NCBI GenBank assembly: GCA_963830485.1
Contig: CAWHNE010000031.1
Location: forward strand, 1 to 64,000
DNA: 64,000 nt
Direction: 5' to 3'
From: CAIWHR01 sp963830485
Lineage (GTDB): Bacteria > Pseudomonadota > Gammaproteobacteria > Burkholderiales > Casimicrobiaceae
The translations under genes and the position numbers were made by a program. The notes under the pieces are model-generated. The model was given only the letters and a program-made list of their open reading frames with translations, did not search any database and was not told the DNA's origin. Positions 62,406 to 64,000 of this stretch are shown piece by piece (position 1 is the stretch's first letter; every line of letters starts with the position of its first letter).

Positions 62406-63398
62406 TCAGCGGCGCGCGACCGAATTGGCGATCTGGCGGATCGTGGCCGCGGGCGCCTCGCCGAGCGCGGTCACCATGTAGCCGTCGACGTCGCGGATGA
62501 AGACGTTGACGCCGCCTTGCTGCAGGAGCCCGGCGGGATGCACGCTCGCCGCGGGCTCGACGAACACGGAGACGGCGACGAGGCCGTCCGAATACACGAT
62601 GTGCGCGACCGGCGCGCGCTTGCCGCGCAACGTGCGGTAGCCCTCGGCCACCCGCGAGAATCCGGGCGGTGCGCCGCGCACCACCCAACCGGTGTCCGCT
62701 GCGTCCGTTTCGCCGGGGCCGGTTTCGCGGACCTGCCACGCCGGCGGCGCGGGCGGCCAGCTCGGCCGCACCATCTCGCGGTCGATGCGAGCGCCGATCA
62801 GGATGTCGGTGAACGTGAACTGCTCGACGGGCTCGTTGCGCTCGTTCTGGATTCGCGCCTTGAGCAGGAGACCGGTCGCCCGCTCGAACCACAACTTCTG
62901 GCCGTAACGCAGTCCGTCCTTCGGCTCGAACAGCCAGGCTTGCGCATCGAGGCCCGCGACGCGGTCGGCCTCGGCCTTGCGCAGCTCGTAGAAGTCGGTC
63001 AGCGCCTTCTGCTGTTGTGTCGACAGCGACGGGAATGCGTTGCGAAACGTCCGCGGCTCGATGCGGACGATTTTGGCGTCTGGGTAATAGCAGCGTACCT
63101 CCGCATTGCTGCGGATCACCTCGCGCGCCGGACCCTCCAGGTTGACGAGCTTCTCGTACTCGCTTCCGGCGTCGTTCCAGTGGACGAGCCGGGACGTCTC
63201 GACGCGTCCCGCGTGCTGATAGACGAGCGTACCCGTGTAGTTGAGCGTGCGGGCCGCGCCGGCCGCGCGGCCAAGGAGCGACGCCGCATCCTGCGCCTCC
63301 GCCGGTGCCGCCGCGATGATCGCCGCGAACGCCGCCGCCGCCGCCCCGGAGCGGGCGGCGCGGCGAAGGGAAGCCTCGATGGCGGCAAGCCCGGTCAC
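62406..63398 (-). CDS. rseB: Sigma-E regulator RseB/MucB
   Basis: This 330-residue periplasmic protein binds the anti-sigma factor RseA and guards it from proteolysis until lipids or misfolded proteins are sensed. After a signal-peptide-like leader (AAAAAFAAIIAAAPAEAQ) come TLNYTGTLVYQHAGRVETSR, RSNAEVRCYYPDAKIV and the second-domain GVNVFIRDVDGYMVTALGEA. The GTG start at 63398 is 24 bases after the rseA stop. Gene order rpoE-rseA-rseB-mucD supports the call. Confidence 0.92.
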   Translation of the reverse strand: MTGLAAIEASLRRAARSGAAAAAFAAIIAAAPAEAQDAASLLGRAAGAARTLNYTGTLVYQHAGRVETSRLVHWNDAGSEYEKLVNLEGPAREVIRSNAEVRCYYPDAKIVRIEPRTFRNAFPSLSTQQQKALTDFYELRKAEADRVAGLDAQAWLFEPKDGLRYGQKLWFERATGLLLKARIQNERNEPVEQFTFTDILIGARIDREMVRPSWPPAPPAWQVRETGPGETDAADTGWVVRGAPPGFSRVAEGYRTLRGKRAPVAHIVYSDGLVAVSVFVEPAASVHPAGLLQQGGVNVFIRDVDGYMVTALGEAPAATIRQIANSVARR

Positions 63399-63422
63399 GA
63401 AGCCGCTCCGTCCTGCGTCCGG

Positions 63423-63920
63423 CTACGGACCGGCATTGGGCGTCTCCGCCGCGGCAGCACGCAGCAGCGGTCCGATCCCCTCGATGGGGCTCGTCGGCGA
63501 GTATTCGCGGTGCGCAAGAAGGTAGTCGGCGGGGACCGGCTGCGGCCGCACCTGCGCGGCGCGAATCGTCGCGGCCTCGCGCCCTTTGGCAATCGCCGTG
63601 GGCGAAGTGTCGAGCGTCGCATAGGCGACCCAGCCGACCACGGCGACTGCCGCCACGGTCGCGGCCGCCGCCCAGGCGATGGGCACCGGCCGGCTGCGCA
63701 CGGCGCCCGGGGCAATGATCGTCGGCTCGGAGGCGAGGCGCGCGGCGAACCGGCGGGAATACCGCGGTGTCCGGCCTTCCCCGCCGCGCAAGGTGTCCCC
63801 GATGACGTGGTAGCACACCCACGTCGCGACCGCGTCGGGCTGGCGCATGCGTCCGCAGACGCCCGCGATATCGGCGTCCTCGAGGTCGCCGTCCATCAGG
63901 CGCGAAATGCTCTCTGGCAT
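63423..63920 (-). CDS. rseA: Anti-sigma-E factor RseA/MucA
   Basis: This 165-residue single-span protein has a cytoplasmic N-terminal domain that binds sigma-E (PESISRLMDGDLEDADIAGV, ATWVCYHVIGDTLRG). A membrane helix (IAWAAAATVAAVAVVGWVAY) and a periplasmic tail follow. The ATG at 63920 overlaps the rpoE stop (TGATG) and has GGAG six bases upstream. The ATG two codons earlier has that GGAG with no spacing and is less likely. Regulated proteolysis of this protein releases sigma-E. Confidence 0.92.
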   Translation of the reverse strand: MPESISRLMDGDLEDADIAGVCGRMRQPDAVATWVCYHVIGDTLRGGEGRTPRYSRRFAARLASEPTIIAPGAVRSRPVPIAWAAAATVAAVAVVGWVAYATLDTSPTAIAKGREAATIRAAQVRPQPVPADYLLAHREYSPTSPIEGIGPLLRAAAAETPNAGP

Positions 63921-64000
63921 CACCATCTCCGGTTTTCTTCGGTCCCCAGCAACGGCCGCAGTTCCGTTGCGATCGCTTCACGCGCCCGGAAGATCCGGGA
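63920..64000 (-). CDS. rpoE: 3' end of the extracytoplasmic sigma factor gene rpoE (AlgU type), cut by the window edge
   Basis: The last 26 codons read SRIFRAREAIATELRPLLGT then EENRRW and a TGA. This is the end of region 4.2 in sigma-E proteins, where SRIFRAREAI forms part of the recognition helix area. The stop shares its last base with the rseA start. The remainder of the gene lies beyond the right edge. This assignment fixes the whole downstream block as the sigma-E operon. Confidence 0.9.
   Translation of the reverse strand, partial: SRIFRAREAIATELRPLLGTEENRRW

Overview
The window is GC-rich and densely coded and looks like a betaproteobacterial chromosome. The best evidence is the right end. 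Read on the minus strand it runs rpoE (only its 3' end is inside), rseA, rseB, mucD, a glutaredoxin-like gene, lepA, lepB, a DUF4845 gene, rnc, era, recO, pdxJ and nagZ. That order is characteristic of Burkholderiales-like genomes. The genus cannot be fixed from sequence reading alone. I found no rRNA, tRNA, CRISPR array or phage module.

Layout. 0.2-8.4 kb: a small membrane protein, a secreted DUF1254/DUF1214 protein, an MgtA-type Mg2+ P-type ATPase and a very large iron-sulfur flavoprotein. 8.7-12.6 kb: a branched-chain-amino-acid-type ABC transporter whose two permeases and one ATPase are fused in one polypeptide. 12.8-15.6 kb: a MetC-type lyase, gluconokinase and an EamA exporter. 15.8-28.2 kb: a polyamine catabolism and uptake locus, made of a frameshifted gamma-glutamylpolyamine-synthetase-like gene, a GNAT gene, an iron alcohol dehydrogenase, a PuuD-like hydrolase, an aldehyde dehydrogenase, a SpuC-like aminotransferase and potADBC. 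28.2-31.1 kb: a repeat-filled gap, then folD, a HAD phosphatase and a Nudix gene. 31.1-43.3 kb: a phosphonate locus comprising phnW, an AEP-type ABC transporter, the regulator phnR, phnA, phnY, a pbfA-like gene and a Na+/Pi symporter. 43.3-48.9 kb: an EamA transporter, a DAO/GcvT dehydrogenase, a YihY protein, a glyoxalase-fold protein and an IclR regulator. 49-53 kb: a lower-GC island with a TAXI binding protein, a zinc-ribbon membrane protein and about 1.3 kb without a supportable gene. 53-64 kb: the conserved rpoE-to-nagZ block.

How the genes work together. In the phosphonate locus PhnW gives phosphonoacetaldehyde from 2-aminoethylphosphonate. The PbfA-like enzyme should give the same product from the hydroxylated analogue. 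PhnY oxidises it to phosphonoacetate and PhnA cleaves that to acetate and phosphate. In the polyamine locus PotADBC imports substrate, and the aminotransferase with the aldehyde dehydrogenase can take putrescine to GABA; the parallel gamma-glutamyl route is probably damaged by the frameshift.

The most unusual feature is the behaviour of short repeats at gene ends. Two copies of a roughly 268-bp MITE-like element sit against rnc and the GNAT gene in the same relative orientation. Each supplies the ATG and the first ten residues (MRESKPDRLL) of its neighbour. A 98-bp inverted-repeat element likewise contains the GTG start of the DAO/GcvT gene. Another repeat family lies at stop codons, and in the GNAT gene it has become a C-terminal tail. 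These observations rest on direct reading; their functional consequences are inference.
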